DNA of 36,592 nucleotides, taken from positions 94,570 through 131,161 of the forward strand of contig NZ_HG424516.1 in NCBI RefSeq assembly GCF_000336385.2, written 5' to 3'. This DNA is from Lysobacter antibioticus HS124 (GTDB lineage: Bacteria > Pseudomonadota > Gammaproteobacteria > Xanthomonadales > Xanthomonadaceae). A program made the translations under genes and the position numbers. Positions 8,366 to 17,724 of this stretch are shown in pieces. The notes below the pieces were generated by a model. It made no database searches. It was not told where the DNA came from and worked only from the letters and a program-made list of their open reading frames with translations. Positions within the stretch are counted from its first letter, which is position 1. Each line of letters starts with the position of its first letter.

Positions 8366-10075
8366 ATGCCCAAGCTGCGTTCCGCCTCCGCCCTCCTCGT
8401 TCCCGCGTTGCTGACCGCCTGCGCGGCCGCCGCGCCGGTCACCCGCGCCGATGCGCCCTCGGCCGGCGTGGTCGTCGACGTGCCGACGATCCAGCATCCG
8501 CAGGGCGAGACTCCGGCCTGGTGGTATCGCGACGGCGCCGCCCAGGCCGCGCAACGCGGGGCCAGCGCGGCCAAGGCCAAAAACGTGATTCTGTTCGTCG
8601 GCGACGGCATGAGCCTGACCACCGTCGCGGCCGCACGCATCCTCGCCGGCCAGCAGCGCGGCGCTCCCGGCGAAGAGAACCGCCTGAGCTGGGAGCGCTT
8701 CCCGGCCACCGCGCTCAGCAAGACGTACAACACCGATTCGCAGACCCCCGACTCGGCCGGCACCATGAGCGCGATGGCGACCGGGGTGAAGACCCGCGCC
8801 GGCGTACTCAGCATCGGCCAGAAGGGCGCGCGCGGCGACTGCGCCGAGGCGCTGAAGGCGCCGATGCTGACCCTGTGGGAACTCGCCGCGGGCAGCGGCC
8901 TGGCCACCGGCGTGGTCACCACCACCCGCGTCACCCACGCCACCCCGGGCGCGACCTTCAGCCATTCGGCCGACCGCAACTGGGAAAACGACATGGACCT
9001 GCCGGAGAAGGCCAAGGCCGAAGGCTGCGTCGACATCGCCCGGCAGATGATCGAGTCGCCGTTCGGCACCGGCCCGGACGTGCTGCTCGGCGGCGGCCGC
9101 GGCAACTTCATGACCGTCGAACAGCGCGATCCGGAGTACGACGACAAGGTCGGCCAGCGCCTGGACGGCCGCGACTTGATCGCGGCCTGGAAGCAGCGTC
9201 ATCCCGGCGGCGCCTATGTCTGGAACGCCAAGCAGTTCGCCGCGGCGCCCAAGGACCGCCCGCTGTTCGGCCTGTTCGAACCCGACCACATGCAGTTCAG
9301 CCACGACCGTCCGCAGGACCGCGCGGGCGAGCCCTCGCTGGCGGAGATGACCGTGGCCGCGATCGAGCGGTTGAAAGCGATCAAGGGCGACCGCGGCTTC
9401 GTGCTGCTGGTCGAAGGCGGCCGCATCGACCACGCCCACCACATGGGCAACGCCTACCGCGCCCTGACCGACACCATCGCCCTGAGCGAAGCCGTCGCCG
9501 CCGCCGATAAGGCCACTTCGGCCGAGGACACGCTGATCCTGGTCACCGCCGACCACTCGCACACCCTAAGCTTCGTCGGCTACCCGACCCGCGGCAATCC
9601 GATGCTGGGCAAGGTGCGCGGCACCAGCGGCGAGGACGGCGACGCCAACGAATACGCCCGCGATGCGCTCGGCCGCCCCTACACGACCCTCAATTACAGC
9701 AACGGCCCGGGCTATACCGGCGCCAGCGCGCAGCAGCCGGAGGGCCCGCACACCTTCCCGCACACCGCCAGCGGCTTCGAGGAGATCGCCAAGGGCCGGC
9801 CGGACCTGAGCCGGGTCGACACCGAGCATCCGGATTACATGCAGGAAGCGCTGGTGCCGACCAACGCCGAAACCCACGGCGGCGACGACGTCGGCATCTG
9901 GGCGCGCGGCCCCGGCAGCGCCGCGGTGCGCGGCAGCGTCGAGCAGAACGCGATCTACCACTTCCTGCTGCAGTCGATGCCGAGCCTGCGCGCGGCGCTG
10001 TGCGCCAAGGGCGATTGCGATGCCAACCAGGTGCCGGTGATGTTGCCCAAGCCGGACGATTTCAAGCCACGCTGA
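8366..10075 (+). CDS. Alkaline phosphatase (PhoA family), lipoprotein
   Basis: Encodes 569 residues, longer than E. coli PhoA (about 470). The N-terminus ends in the lipobox L-T-A-C with Cys19, so it is probably outer-membrane anchored rather than freely periplasmic. Metal and catalytic motifs are in the expected order: VGDGM with Asp80, the nucleophile motif DSAGT (Ser130), EGGRIDHAHH, TADHSH, and a late ETHGGDDVGIWARGPG histidine motif. It hydrolyses phosphomonoesters using two Zn and one Mg. The Gly/Tyr-rich insert between TADHSH and ETHGG (residues about 405-500) is typical of larger xanthomonad enzymes. No pho box was recognised in the 258-base upstream gap. It ends before a strong terminator. 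Confidence 0.95.
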   Translation: MPKLRSASALLVPALLTACAAAAPVTRADAPSAGVVVDVPTIQHPQGETPAWWYRDGAAQAAQRGASAAKAKNVILFVGDGMSLTTVAAARILAGQQRGAPGEENRLSWERFPATALSKTYNTDSQTPDSAGTMSAMATGVKTRAGVLSIGQKGARGDCAEALKAPMLTLWELAAGSGLATGVVTTTRVTHATPGATFSHSADRNWENDMDLPEKAKAEGCVDIARQMIESPFGTGPDVLLGGGRGNFMTVEQRDPEYDDKVGQRLDGRDLIAAWKQRHPGGAYVWNAKQFAAAPKDRPLFGLFEPDHMQFSHDRPQDRAGEPSLAEMTVAAIERLKAIKGDRGFVLLVEGGRIDHAHHMGNAYRALTDTIALSEAVAAADKATSAEDTLILVTADHSHTLSFVGYPTRGNPMLGKVRGTSGEDGDANEYARDALGRPYTTLNYSNGPGYTGASAQQPEGPHTFPHTASGFEEIAKGRPDLSRVDTEHPDYMQEALVPTNAETHGGDDVGIWARGPGSAAVRGSVEQNAIYHFLLQSMPSLRAALCAKGDCDANQVPVMLPKPDDFKPR

Positions 10076-10154
10076 GGCGCGAAGGCGCCGGCAACAGCCG
10101 ATCCCCCGCCCCTTCGTCAAAGGTGGCAACGGCAAAAGCCAAGGGCGAAACAGC

Positions 10155-10185
10155 AAAACGGCGACCCCACAAGGGTCGCCGTTTT
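10155..10185. terminator. Strong bidirectional intrinsic terminator
   Basis: AAAACGGCGACCC and GGGTCGCCGTTTT form a perfect 13-bp stem around a CACAA loop. A-tract and T-tract flank both sides, so it can terminate the alkaline phosphatase transcript (plus) and the CopD/HemJ-like gene (minus). Confidence 0.9.
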
Positions 10186-10223
10186 CGTTGAGCCATAGCT
10201 CCAGCATCCGGCTCCCGCTCCAA

Positions 10224-10244
10224 CCAATCCCGAATCCCGAATCC
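10224..10244. repeat. Three G-rich heptads (G-rich strand is minus)
   Basis: CCAATCC followed by two CGAATCC units in exact 7-bp register, just before the 3' end of the CopD/HemJ-like gene. Read on the minus strand this is a GGATTCG/GGATTGG run. It belongs to the same family as the larger array at 33366-33454. Confidence 0.65.
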
Positions 10245-10248
10245 CCGC

Positions 10249-10671
10249 TCAAAACGGCTTAGCCAACACCAGCCACACGATCGCGATCAGGGCGAATACG
10301 GGAATTTCGTTGAACACGCGCAGAGCGCGCGAAGACGGCAGCGGGCGGCCCTGGTCGACGCCCTTGAGCCAGCGGCCGCTGACGATGTAGAAGGCCAGCA
10401 TGGCCGCGACCACGGTCAGCTTGGCGTGCAGCCAGCCGCCGCTCATGTGGAACACGAACCACAACACGCCGCCGAGGATCGCGGCCAGGCCGAACATGAT
10501 GTGGCCGAAGCGGTACAGCCGCCGCCCCATCAGCACCAGGCGCGCGCGCACCGCGGGCTCGTCGCCGGCCTCGGCGATGTTGACCAGGATCCGCGGCAGG
10601 TAGAACACCCCGCCCATCCAGGCCATCACGAACACGAGATGGAAGGTCTTGGTCAACAGATAGGCGGTCAT
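10249..10671 (-). CDS. CopD/HemJ-like integral membrane protein
   Basis: Encodes 140 residues. The start at 10671 follows AGGAA; a longer reading to 10953 adds unrelated Arg/Pro-rich sequence. The opening helix KTFHLVFVMAWMGGVFYLPRI contains the conserved His11, followed by RRLYRFGHIMFG (His57) and HAKLT (His82, Lys84), the pattern of the HemJ/UPF0093 branch of the CopD superfamily. Four transmembrane helices are visible. HemJ oxidises protoporphyrinogen IX in haem synthesis, but many xanthomonad members are annotated only as CopD family. No haem gene is nearby, so the specific role stays open. Confidence 0.85.
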   Translation of the reverse strand: MTAYLLTKTFHLVFVMAWMGGVFYLPRILVNIAEAGDEPAVRARLVLMGRRLYRFGHIMFGLAAILGGVLWFVFHMSGGWLHAKLTVVAAMLAFYIVSGRWLKGVDQGRPLPSSRALRVFNEIPVFALIAIVWLVLAKPF

Positions 10672-10945
10672 GGCGAATTCCTGGCGGGCGGACGAGGCTG
10701 GCGTGGCGGAGGAGCGGTTGGGAACGAAACGGCTGGGGTATGAGCTGGCGCGGGCGGACTTGCTTGAACGGACCGGTTGAGCGGACGGATCGAAAGCCGG
10801 TCGCGCCGCGACGGGGCGCGGGGCAACGAATGGGCCGAGGCCGGCACGACTCGGCCCTGAAGGCCGCGACGACCGGCCCGGCGGGCGCTGCGCACGGGCG
10901 CGGTGCGCGCTAGGATGCCACGCCCGCCGCAAACGCACGCCCCGC

Positions 10946-11554
10946 ATGAGCAAACAGTACGACGCCGACTATTTCCAGCGCTGGTACCGCGACCCCGCGC
11001 TCAAGGACCAGGCGATCGGCGGCGCCGCGCGCCTGGCGCGCAAGGTCGCGCTGGCCGTGACCACCGCCGAATACCATCTCGAGCGGCCGCTGCGCAGCGT
11101 GCTCGACATCGGCTGCGGCGAAGGCCCGTGGCGCGCGCCGCTGCTGAAGCTGCGACCGCGCGCGCAGTATCTGGGATTCGACGCCAGCCAGTACGCCACT
11201 GCGCGCTTCGGCCGCAGCCGCAACCTGCACCTGGCCAGCTTCGGCGACTTCCAGTACCTGCGCCCCTGCGCGCCGGTCGACCTGCTGATCTGCAGCGACG
11301 TCATGCACTACCTGGACACGCGCGAACTCGATCGCGGCCTGCCCGGACTGGCCGAACTGTGCGGCGGCGTCGCGTTCCTGGAAACCTTCACCCGCGAGGA
11401 CGGCATCGAAGGCGACACCGAGGGCTTCAAGCGCCGCCCCGCCCGCTTCTACCGCGAACGCTTCGCCGCCCACGGCTTCGCCACGCTGGGCTCGCACCTG
11501 TGGCTGGGCCCGGCCCTGCGCGGCGGCACCGCGGCGCTGGAAACCGCCGACTGA
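10946..11554 (+). CDS. Class I SAM-dependent methyltransferase
   Basis: Encodes 202 residues. The SAM-binding motif I is clear (VLDIGCGEGPW, about residues 52-62). A D-A-S acidic turn follows at YLGFDASQYA (motif II), then LLICSDVMHYLD (motif IV/V), typical of methyltransf_12/25-like small-molecule methyltransferases. The N-terminus YDADYFQRWYRDP is also common in this group. The substrate cannot be inferred from sequence or neighbours. The gene is monocistronic, divergent from the CopD/HemJ-like gene with a 274-base gap. Confidence 0.85.
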   Translation: MSKQYDADYFQRWYRDPALKDQAIGGAARLARKVALAVTTAEYHLERPLRSVLDIGCGEGPWRAPLLKLRPRAQYLGFDASQYATARFGRSRNLHLASFGDFQYLRPCAPVDLLICSDVMHYLDTRELDRGLPGLAELCGGVAFLETFTREDGIEGDTEGFKRRPARFYRERFAAHGFATLGSHLWLGPALRGGTAALETAD

Positions 11555-11589
11555 GCCGCCCCTCGTCTTCGCGGAGGCTAAGCCGCCTC

Positions 11590-11753
11590 TGTAGGAGCGG
11601 CGTAAGCCGCGACAACCGAAGCGGTGCGGATACCACGCCTCGACCCGAAGCCTGGATTCGCAGCGCATCACCGTCGGCTGGCCGGACGACCGAACTTCGG
11701 AACGCACGCTGACGTTGTTCGCTTCGGCTGTCGCGGCTTACGCCGCTCCTACA
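11590..11753. repeat. REP-like inverted pair in the 11555-11936 intergenic gap
   Basis: A 34-base element at 11590-11623 begins TGTAGGAGCGGCGTAAGCCG; its near-exact reverse complement lies at 11720-11753 with one mismatch. Each arm has its own small palindrome (GCGGC/GCCGC). This arrangement is typical of REP doublets (BIME-like) mobilised in trans by RAYT transposases. No RAYT gene is in the window. The rest of the 382-base gap holds no supported gene. Confidence 0.85.
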
Positions 11754-11936
11754 GGGCCGGCCCGCAGGCACGGGTAACGTCTCAATGGCCGCTGCAACCC
11801 TGACCGCCATTCACGCGACCGTCGTCGCAATCCGCTATGCTGCGCCGCAGCAAACCGCCCGCACCGGAACCCGGTAGGCTCCGGCGCCGGGTTCGTCCGT
11901 CCCCTGCAGTCCGTCCGCCACTGAGAGTCCGACCCG

Positions 11937-13184
11937 ATGCTGCTTTATCAAATGCACGAACTCGGCCGCGCCTGGATGGCCCCGATGACCTACTGGGCCG
12001 ATGCCGGCGCCAAGATGTTCGCCGCGCCCGGCAGCTGGCTGTCGTCGCTGCCCGGCGCCTCGCGCCTGGCCGCCGGCTACGAGCTGCTGTACCGGGTCGG
12101 CAAGGACTACGAAAAACCCGAATTCGGCATCCACTCGGTGCAGATCGACGGCAACGCCTATCCGGTGATCGAGCGCGAAATGCAGCGCAAGCCGTTCTGC
12201 CGGCTGCTGCGCTTCAAGCGCTACGCCGACGACGCCGGCAACATCGCCGAGCTCAAGGACGATCCGCCGGTGCTGGTGGTCGCGCCGCTGTCGGGACACC
12301 ACAGCACCCTGCTGCGCGACACGGTCAAGACCCTGCTGCGCGACCACAAGGTCTACATCACCGACTGGGTCGACGCGCGCATGGTGCCGATCGAGGACGG
12401 CGCCTTCACCCTGGACGACTACGTCGCCTACATCCAGGACTTCATCCGCCTGATCGGCGCCGAGAGCCTGCACGTCATCAGCGTCTGCCAGCCGACCGTG
12501 CCGGTGCTGGCGGCGGTGTCGCTGATGGCCGCGCGCGGCGAAGCCACGCCGCGCTCGCTGGTGATGATGGGCGGGCCGATCGACACCCGCGAAAGCCCGA
12601 CCAAGGTCAACGACCTGGCCGTGCACAAGCCGCTGTGGTGGTTCGAGGGCAATCTGATCCATCACGTGCCGGCCAATTTCCCCGGCCGCGGCCGCCGCGT
12701 GTATCCGGGCTTCCTGCAGCACAGCGGCTTCGTGGCGATGAACCCGGAGCGGCATTTCCAGTCGCACTGGGACTTCTACCAGGACCTGCTCAAGGGCGAC
12801 CTGGAAGACGCCGATTCGCATCGCCGCTTCTACGACGAGTACAACGCCGTGCTCGACATGCCGGCCGAGTACTACCTCGACACCATCCGGGTGGTGTTCC
12901 AGCAGCACCTGCTACCGCGCGGGCTGTGGGACGTGGCCGGCGAGCGGGTCGACCCGAGCGCGATCAAGAACACCGCCCTGCTGACCGTGGAAGGCGAGCT
13001 CGACGACATCTCCGGCCAGGGCCAGACCCGCGCCGCGCACACTCTGTGCACCGGCGTGGCCGAAGCCGACCGCGAGCACCTCACCGTGGCCGGCGCCGGC
13101 CACTACGGCATCTTCAGCGGCCGCCGCTGGCGCGATCAGGTGTATCCGCAGGTGCGCGACTTCATCGCCAGATACGCCGCCTGA
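11937..13184 (+). CDS. phaZ: Intracellular polyhydroxybutyrate depolymerase
   Basis: Encodes 415 residues, the usual length for intracellular PhaZ of the Ralstonia PhaZ1 type. No signal peptide is present; the start MLLYQMHELGRAWMAPM is characteristic. The nucleophile is a cysteine (VCQPTVP, Cys184) in a lipase-box-like context. The other triad candidates are Asp356/357 in VEGELDDISG and His389 in GAGHYGIF. It would depolymerise native PHB granules to 3-hydroxybutyrate oligomers in the cytoplasm. No phaA/B/C or phasin gene is nearby, so it stands apart from the polymer pathway. It ends at a good terminator. Confidence 0.93.
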   Translation: MLLYQMHELGRAWMAPMTYWADAGAKMFAAPGSWLSSLPGASRLAAGYELLYRVGKDYEKPEFGIHSVQIDGNAYPVIEREMQRKPFCRLLRFKRYADDAGNIAELKDDPPVLVVAPLSGHHSTLLRDTVKTLLRDHKVYITDWVDARMVPIEDGAFTLDDYVAYIQDFIRLIGAESLHVISVCQPTVPVLAAVSLMAARGEATPRSLVMMGGPIDTRESPTKVNDLAVHKPLWWFEGNLIHHVPANFPGRGRRVYPGFLQHSGFVAMNPERHFQSHWDFYQDLLKGDLEDADSHRRFYDEYNAVLDMPAEYYLDTIRVVFQQHLLPRGLWDVAGERVDPSAIKNTALLTVEGELDDISGQGQTRAAHTLCTGVAEADREHLTVAGAGHYGIFSGRRWRDQVYPQVRDFIARYAA

Positions 13185-13215
13185 AAGCAGCGCGCCGAAC
13201 GCGCGGCAGCCCAAC

Positions 13216-13238
13216 CCAGCCCGGCTCCGGCCGGGCTT
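13216..13238 (+). terminator. Intrinsic terminator after phaZ
   Basis: AGCCCGGC and GCCGGGCT form an 8-bp stem around TCCG, ending in TTTT. It lies 31 bases after the stop. Confidence 0.85.
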
Positions 13239-13478
13239 TTCGTTGCCGGCGGACCGGCCGCGCCAGGAACGCACCCGACGGTCGCGCAGGCAGGATCGCC
13301 GTTGCTGCTATCGCCGTTGCTGCTCGCGATGACGACGACCCGGCCCGCGCTTCTGCGACCCGTATCGGTCCAACGGCACGGGCGAGGCCGTCGCCGCAGC
13401 GGTTACAGTCGCGTCCGGCGCGGCGCCGGGATCGCCGCGTCCTGCGTCCCCCCATCCCGATCAGCTAAGGAGAGCTTG

Positions 13479-13871
13479 ATGAAGATCGCCATCGTATCCG
13501 CCGCCCTGTCCGCGCTGTTGCTGGCCGCGGGCGCCGCGTCCGCCGCCACTCCCGCCTGTCAGGCCGCCCGCACCCAGGTCGAGGTCAGCCACATCCAGCG
13601 CGTCAATGCCTGCACCACCCAGGGGCCGAACAACCCGCTGTGCCTGCAGAGCCAGCAGGTCGAGAACGTCTACTGGCAGATGATGGATGCGCAGTGTCCG
13701 GCGCCGACCGGCATGTGCGCGGTGCAGCGCCAGTTGTACAACATCCGCTCGCAGCAGCGCCAAACCACCTGCCAGCGGGCCGGCTCCTCGTCCGACCCGA
13801 CTTGCCAGGCGGCGATGCAGCACGAACAAGTGGCGTTCCTGCAGGTCAAGATGAGCTGCTTCGTTCCCTGA
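13479..13871 (+). CDS. Secreted eight-cysteine small protein, unknown function
   Basis: Encodes 130 residues. The ATG at 13479 sits 6 bases after AAGGAGA, so the start is well supported. A clean signal peptide ends at ASA-AT (residue about 22). The mature chain of about 108 residues has eight Cys, spaced as ACQAAR, NACTTQ, LCLQS, QCPAP, MCAVQ, TCQRA, TCQAA and SCFVP, which would allow four disulphides in the periplasm or outside. It is rich in Gln and has no transmembrane helix. No family was recognised. Flanking terminators make it an independent transcription unit. Confidence 0.8.
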   Translation: MKIAIVSAALSALLLAAGAASAATPACQAARTQVEVSHIQRVNACTTQGPNNPLCLQSQQVENVYWQMMDAQCPAPTGMCAVQRQLYNIRSQQRQTTCQRAGSSSDPTCQAAMQHEQVAFLQVKMSCFVP

Positions 13872-13890
13872 GCCGCAGCTCAGCCAAGCG

Positions 13891-13926
13891 CACGAAAAAG
13901 CCGGCCCTGCGGCCGGCTTTTTCGTG
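13891..13926. terminator. Strong bidirectional terminator
   Basis: A 16-bp perfect stem (13891-13906 with 13911-13926, loop CTGC) contains AAAAAGCCGGCC and GGCCGGCTTTTT. A- and T-tracts on both sides serve the secreted protein gene (plus) and the convergent membrane gene (minus). Confidence 0.92.
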
Positions 13927-13957
13927 CCCGCGAATCGGCCTCGCGCAGCGCCGCCGA

Positions 13958-14929
13958 TCAACCGTACTGCGCCGAGCGCACCAGCAGGTGCTTGGCCAGT
14001 TGGCCGTGCAGGTGTCCGACCAGGCGGGCGATGTGCATGGTCAGGAACAGCGCCACCACGCCCGCCAGCACCGTCGCCGGCCACGACCAGGGTTCCCAGG
14101 CGGCGAACACGTCGTAACCGTGGACCTGGATCGTGCCGATGCCCATCAGGCGCAGCAGCGGGAAGAAGATCAGCGACAGCGAGATGCTCAACCCGGTCAT
14201 CGCGACGGTGAAGTAGACCGTGCCCAGCGGCAGCATCAGCAGCATGTACAGCAGGGTGCCCCAGGTCCGCGGGTCGGTGAACATGTCCTTGATCCGCTCC
14301 AGCAACGGCCGGCCGCGCTGGCTGTACAGCGGCCGCCGCGGCATGCGTTCGCCGAGCATGGCCTCGACCAGGCGGCCTTCGACCAGGGCCAGCACCCGCA
14401 CCGAACCCACGAACAGGATCAGCAGCGGCAGGCCGACGATCAGGATCATCAGGCCCATCGACACCGACAGGCCGGTGGTGACCCAGGTGAAATAGAACAC
14501 GCCGGTGGCCAGCGACAGCAGCATGTAGAACAGCGCGGCGTAGGTGCGCGGTTCGGCGGCGACGCCGAAGAAACGGCCGAGCAGCGACTTGCGCGGCCGC
14601 GGCGCCGGCGGCCGCAGCGCGGTCTGCACCTTGACCTCGGTGTCGCGGTAGATCTCGGCGACCTCGTCGGGGGCGCCGTAGCTGCCGGCGACCGAGGCGA
14701 TCACCTCGGCCTCGCTGCGGCCCGGGTTTTCGGCCATTTCCGAGCGCAGATACTCCTCGGCGTCGTACAGCGCGTCCTGCACCAGCGCCGGGTCGGCGCC
14801 GGCCAGCGCCGCACGCAGGCGCTCCAGGTACTCGGGGATGGAGTGCGGCAAGCCGGCGGCGGCGTGTTCGGAGCGCTCGTGCTCGGAGCGCGCGTTCTCG
14901 AAGCCGGCTTTCGTGGTGGTGGCGTTCAT
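13958..14929 (-). CDS. PadR-linked membrane protein with HAAS/DUF1700-like domain
   Basis: Encodes 323 residues. The ATG overlaps the PadR stop by four bases (ATGA), showing translational coupling. Residues 28-100 form a helical acidic domain (IPEYLERLRAALAG, DALYDAEEYLRSEM, GAPDEVAEIYRD) like the HAAS/DUF1700 domain commonly found next to PadR regulators. Residues 128-160 and 221-253 are clear copies of each other (RTYAALFYMLLSLATG versus RTWGTLLYMLLMLPLG, both ending TGLS-hydrophobic), resembling a duplicated putative sensor membrane domain. A last helix lies at about 284-305. The likely role is a membrane sensor or anti-regulator acting with PadR; the signal is unknown. Confidence 0.85.
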   Translation of the reverse strand: MNATTTKAGFENARSEHERSEHAAAGLPHSIPEYLERLRAALAGADPALVQDALYDAEEYLRSEMAENPGRSEAEVIASVAGSYGAPDEVAEIYRDTEVKVQTALRPPAPRPRKSLLGRFFGVAAEPRTYAALFYMLLSLATGVFYFTWVTTGLSVSMGLMILIVGLPLLILFVGSVRVLALVEGRLVEAMLGERMPRRPLYSQRGRPLLERIKDMFTDPRTWGTLLYMLLMLPLGTVYFTVAMTGLSISLSLIFFPLLRLMGIGTIQVHGYDVFAAWEPWSWPATVLAGVVALFLTMHIARLVGHLHGQLAKHLLVRSAQYG

Positions 14930-15291
14930 AGGTCTAGCCCCTGGAGTACGGAATCGACGGAATCGCGGGTGGCGCGCCAGGCGGAGACCCATTCGCGCAG
15001 TACCTGCCGCCCGGCGTCGGTAATGCGGTAGTAGCGGCGCGGCGGCCCGGTCACCGAAGGCTCGACATGGCTGTCGAGCAACCCGGCCGTGCCGAGATTG
15101 CGCAGCACCGGATACAGCGCACTCTGCTTGCCGCTCAGCACGCCCTCGCCCTCGCGTTCCAGGCGCTTGGCGATCTGGTAGCCGTACATCGGTTCGGCCG
15201 CCCCGCCGAGCACCGCGAGCAGGGCCAGCGAGACGGTGCCGGTGCTCAACTCTTTCTGGAACTTGCGCCGTTGGCTTTCGAATTCGTCCAC
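14926..15291 (-). CDS. PadR-family transcriptional regulator
   Basis: Encodes 121 residues from a GTG start preceded by the strong site GGAAGGAGG with 7-base spacing. The PadR signature is clear: MYGYQIAKRLE, SALYPVLRNLGTAGLL (recognition helix region), then PPRRYYRITDAGRQVL for the wing, and a short C-terminal dimer helix (WVSAWRATRDSVDSVL). PadR proteins repress their own operon until a ligand or envelope signal acts. The next gene is the coupled HAAS-like membrane protein, which fits autoregulation of a two-gene stress module. The AT-richer region just upstream is the likely operator. Confidence 0.92.
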   Translation of the reverse strand: MDEFESQRRKFQKELSTGTVSLALLAVLGGAAEPMYGYQIAKRLEREGEGVLSGKQSALYPVLRNLGTAGLLDSHVEPSVTGPPRRYYRITDAGRQVLREWVSAWRATRDSVDSVLQGLDL

Positions 15292-15303
15292 GTCCGCCTC
15301 CTT

Positions 15304-15379
15304 CCGCTATCTTGGAGGTCAGACTAGTATGAAGTTCGGTATAGCGGATGTGCTGATAGTAATAGCCACGGGATAGCGG
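15304..15379 (-). promoter_or_regulatory. AT-rich promoter/operator region of the padR operon
   Basis: This stretch is markedly richer in A+T than its surroundings. CCGCTATC (15304-15311) is mirrored exactly by GATAGCGG (15372-15379), with a third related TATAGCGGA at 15340-15348. CATACT on the minus strand (15326-15331) could be a -10 element about 35 bases before the GTG. These repeated TAGCGG boxes are candidate PadR half-sites; this is inference. Confidence 0.4.
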
Positions 15380-15489
15380 GCCCGGCCAGGAGCCAGCGGG
15401 CCGTCGGCCTCGTTTTCGCGCTCCCCCTATCCGCCGGGGCTCCCGGCTCCATGCCATGCTCGCCCGACCGCCCCGCCGAGCCCGCCGCC

Positions 15490-15954
15490 ATGGACTTCCC
15501 ACGCCCCGATCCCGCCCACCTCGCCCTGCTGCATCGCCTGGCCGGCGACTGGACCGGCCCCGAGCGGGCTCAGCCTTCGCCCTGGGGCGCCGGCGGCGAA
15601 TCGCTCGGGCACGGCCGCTACCGGGTCGGCCTGGACGGCAGCGCGCTGTTGCAGGATTACGAACAGGTCAAGGACGGTCGGGTCGTGTTCCGCGGCCACG
15701 GCGTGTTCCTGATCGAGCCCGACAGCCAGGACGTGCTGTGGTGGTGGTTCGACTCGATGGGCTTCCCGCCGGCGCCGGCGCGCGGCCGCTGGCAGGGCGA
15801 CACCCTGTATTTCGAGAAAGTCACCCCGCAAGGCGAGTCGCGCTACCGCTACGAGTTCGGCGGCGACCGCTACCGCTTCGTGATCGAGAACCGCTTCCCG
15901 GGCCAGGCCGACTTCGCCGAGTTCATCCGCGGCGACTACACTCGCCAGCCTTGA
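15490..15954 (+). CDS. DUF1579-like protein
   Basis: Encodes 154 residues from the ATG at 15490; an in-frame ATG at 15451 would add 13 residues, and neither has a clear ribosome-binding site. The pattern [17 protein letters not shown], then [18 protein letters not shown], then a lipocalin-like run of beta strands ([49 protein letters not shown]) fits DUF1579 (beta-barrel proteins of unknown function). It has no signal peptide, so it is cytosolic. It is upstream of the cyclophilin gene by 58 bases and may be co-transcribed. Confidence 0.75.
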   Translation: MDFPRPDPAHLALLHRLAGDWTGPERAQPSPWGAGGESLGHGRYRVGLDGSALLQDYEQVKDGRVVFRGHGVFLIEPDSQDVLWWWFDSMGFPPAPARGRWQGDTLYFEKVTPQGESRYRYEFGGDRYRFVIENRFPGQADFAEFIRGDYTRQP

Positions 15955-16012
15955 GACCGCCGGCCGCACGCCGGCCTCCCCGCACGTTTCGCCCCAGTCC
16001 GGAGATCGCCCG

Positions 16013-16966
<954 letters not shown>

Positions 16967-16969
16967 CGC

Positions 16970-17003
16970 ACGCCGCGTCCCGGCCGTGGCCCGGACGCGG
17001 CGT
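16970..17003. terminator. Hairpin between convergent cyclophilin and speG genes
   Basis: ACGCCGCGTCC and GGACGCGGCGT form a perfect 11-bp stem around a 12-base loop and fill the 36-base gap. No U-tract follows on either strand, so it may act only weakly or need a factor. Confidence 0.5.
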
Positions 17004-17620
17004 CAGTCGCGGCGCTGGCGCCGCGACAGCGGCCCGTCCTCGCCCAGGCCCAACGCCTGGTGCTGGAACAGGCACATCCGCACCACATCGTGGTAGCGGC
17101 CGTCGCTGAAGAATTCGTCGATCAGCACGCCCTCGCGGCGGAAGCCGGCCTCCTCGTAGATGCGGATCGCATGGGTGTTGTCGACGTCGACCAGCAAGTA
17201 CAGCTTGTACAGGTTCAACACCCGGAACGCGTAGTTGATCGCCAGCCGGGTCGCGGCGCGGGCGTAGCCGCGCCGCTGCTGTTCGGGCGAGATCATGATC
17301 AGGAACTCGGCGCGGCGGTGCAGGTGGTCGATCTCGACCAGCTCGACCAGGCCGACCCGCTCCTGGGCGCCGTCCTGGACGATGAAGCGGCGCTCGGACT
17401 GGTCGTGGATGTGCTTGCGGTACAACTCTTCGAGTTCGACGAAGGACTCGTAGGGCTCCTCGAACCAGTAGCCCATCACGCTGCGGTTGTTGTTGAGCAC
17501 GTGGACGAAGTGCAGGTCGCCGCGTTCCAGCGGGCGCAGGGTCACGATCGGCACGGACGCGCCGCCGGCTTCGCCTGAATCGCCGGCGGTGTCGGTTTCG
17601 GTGGCAGGAGTCGCATTCAT
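17003..17620 (-). CDS. speG: Spermidine N1-acetyltransferase
   Basis: Encodes 205 residues. From residue 25 it follows E. coli SpeG closely: [19 protein letters not shown], the strongly conserved [59 protein letters not shown] (acetyl-CoA loop), and [12 protein letters not shown]. It transfers acetyl from acetyl-CoA to spermidine or spermine in the cytoplasm, relieving polyamine toxicity. The first 24 residues are an extra acidic, low-complexity extension not in E. coli SpeG. The start at 17620 is preceded by a GGAG/AGGGTGG region. It is divergent from the small acidic protein gene. Confidence 0.95.
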   Translation of the reverse strand: MNATPATETDTAGDSGEAGGASVPIVTLRPLERGDLHFVHVLNNNRSVMGYWFEEPYESFVELEELYRKHIHDQSERRFIVQDGAQERVGLVELVEIDHLHRRAEFLIMISPEQQRRGYARAATRLAINYAFRVLNLYKLYLLVDVDNTHAIRIYEEAGFRREGVLIDEFFSDGRYHDVVRMCLFQHQALGLGEDGPLSRRQRRD

Positions 17621-17724
17621 GACGCCACCCTACTCCATCGCCCGCGGCAAGGGTGTGACGCTTCACGAAGCCTTAGCCGGCCCCTGCCTAGCCTCGAAAC
17701 TCTCCCAAACGCCGAGGCCACGCC

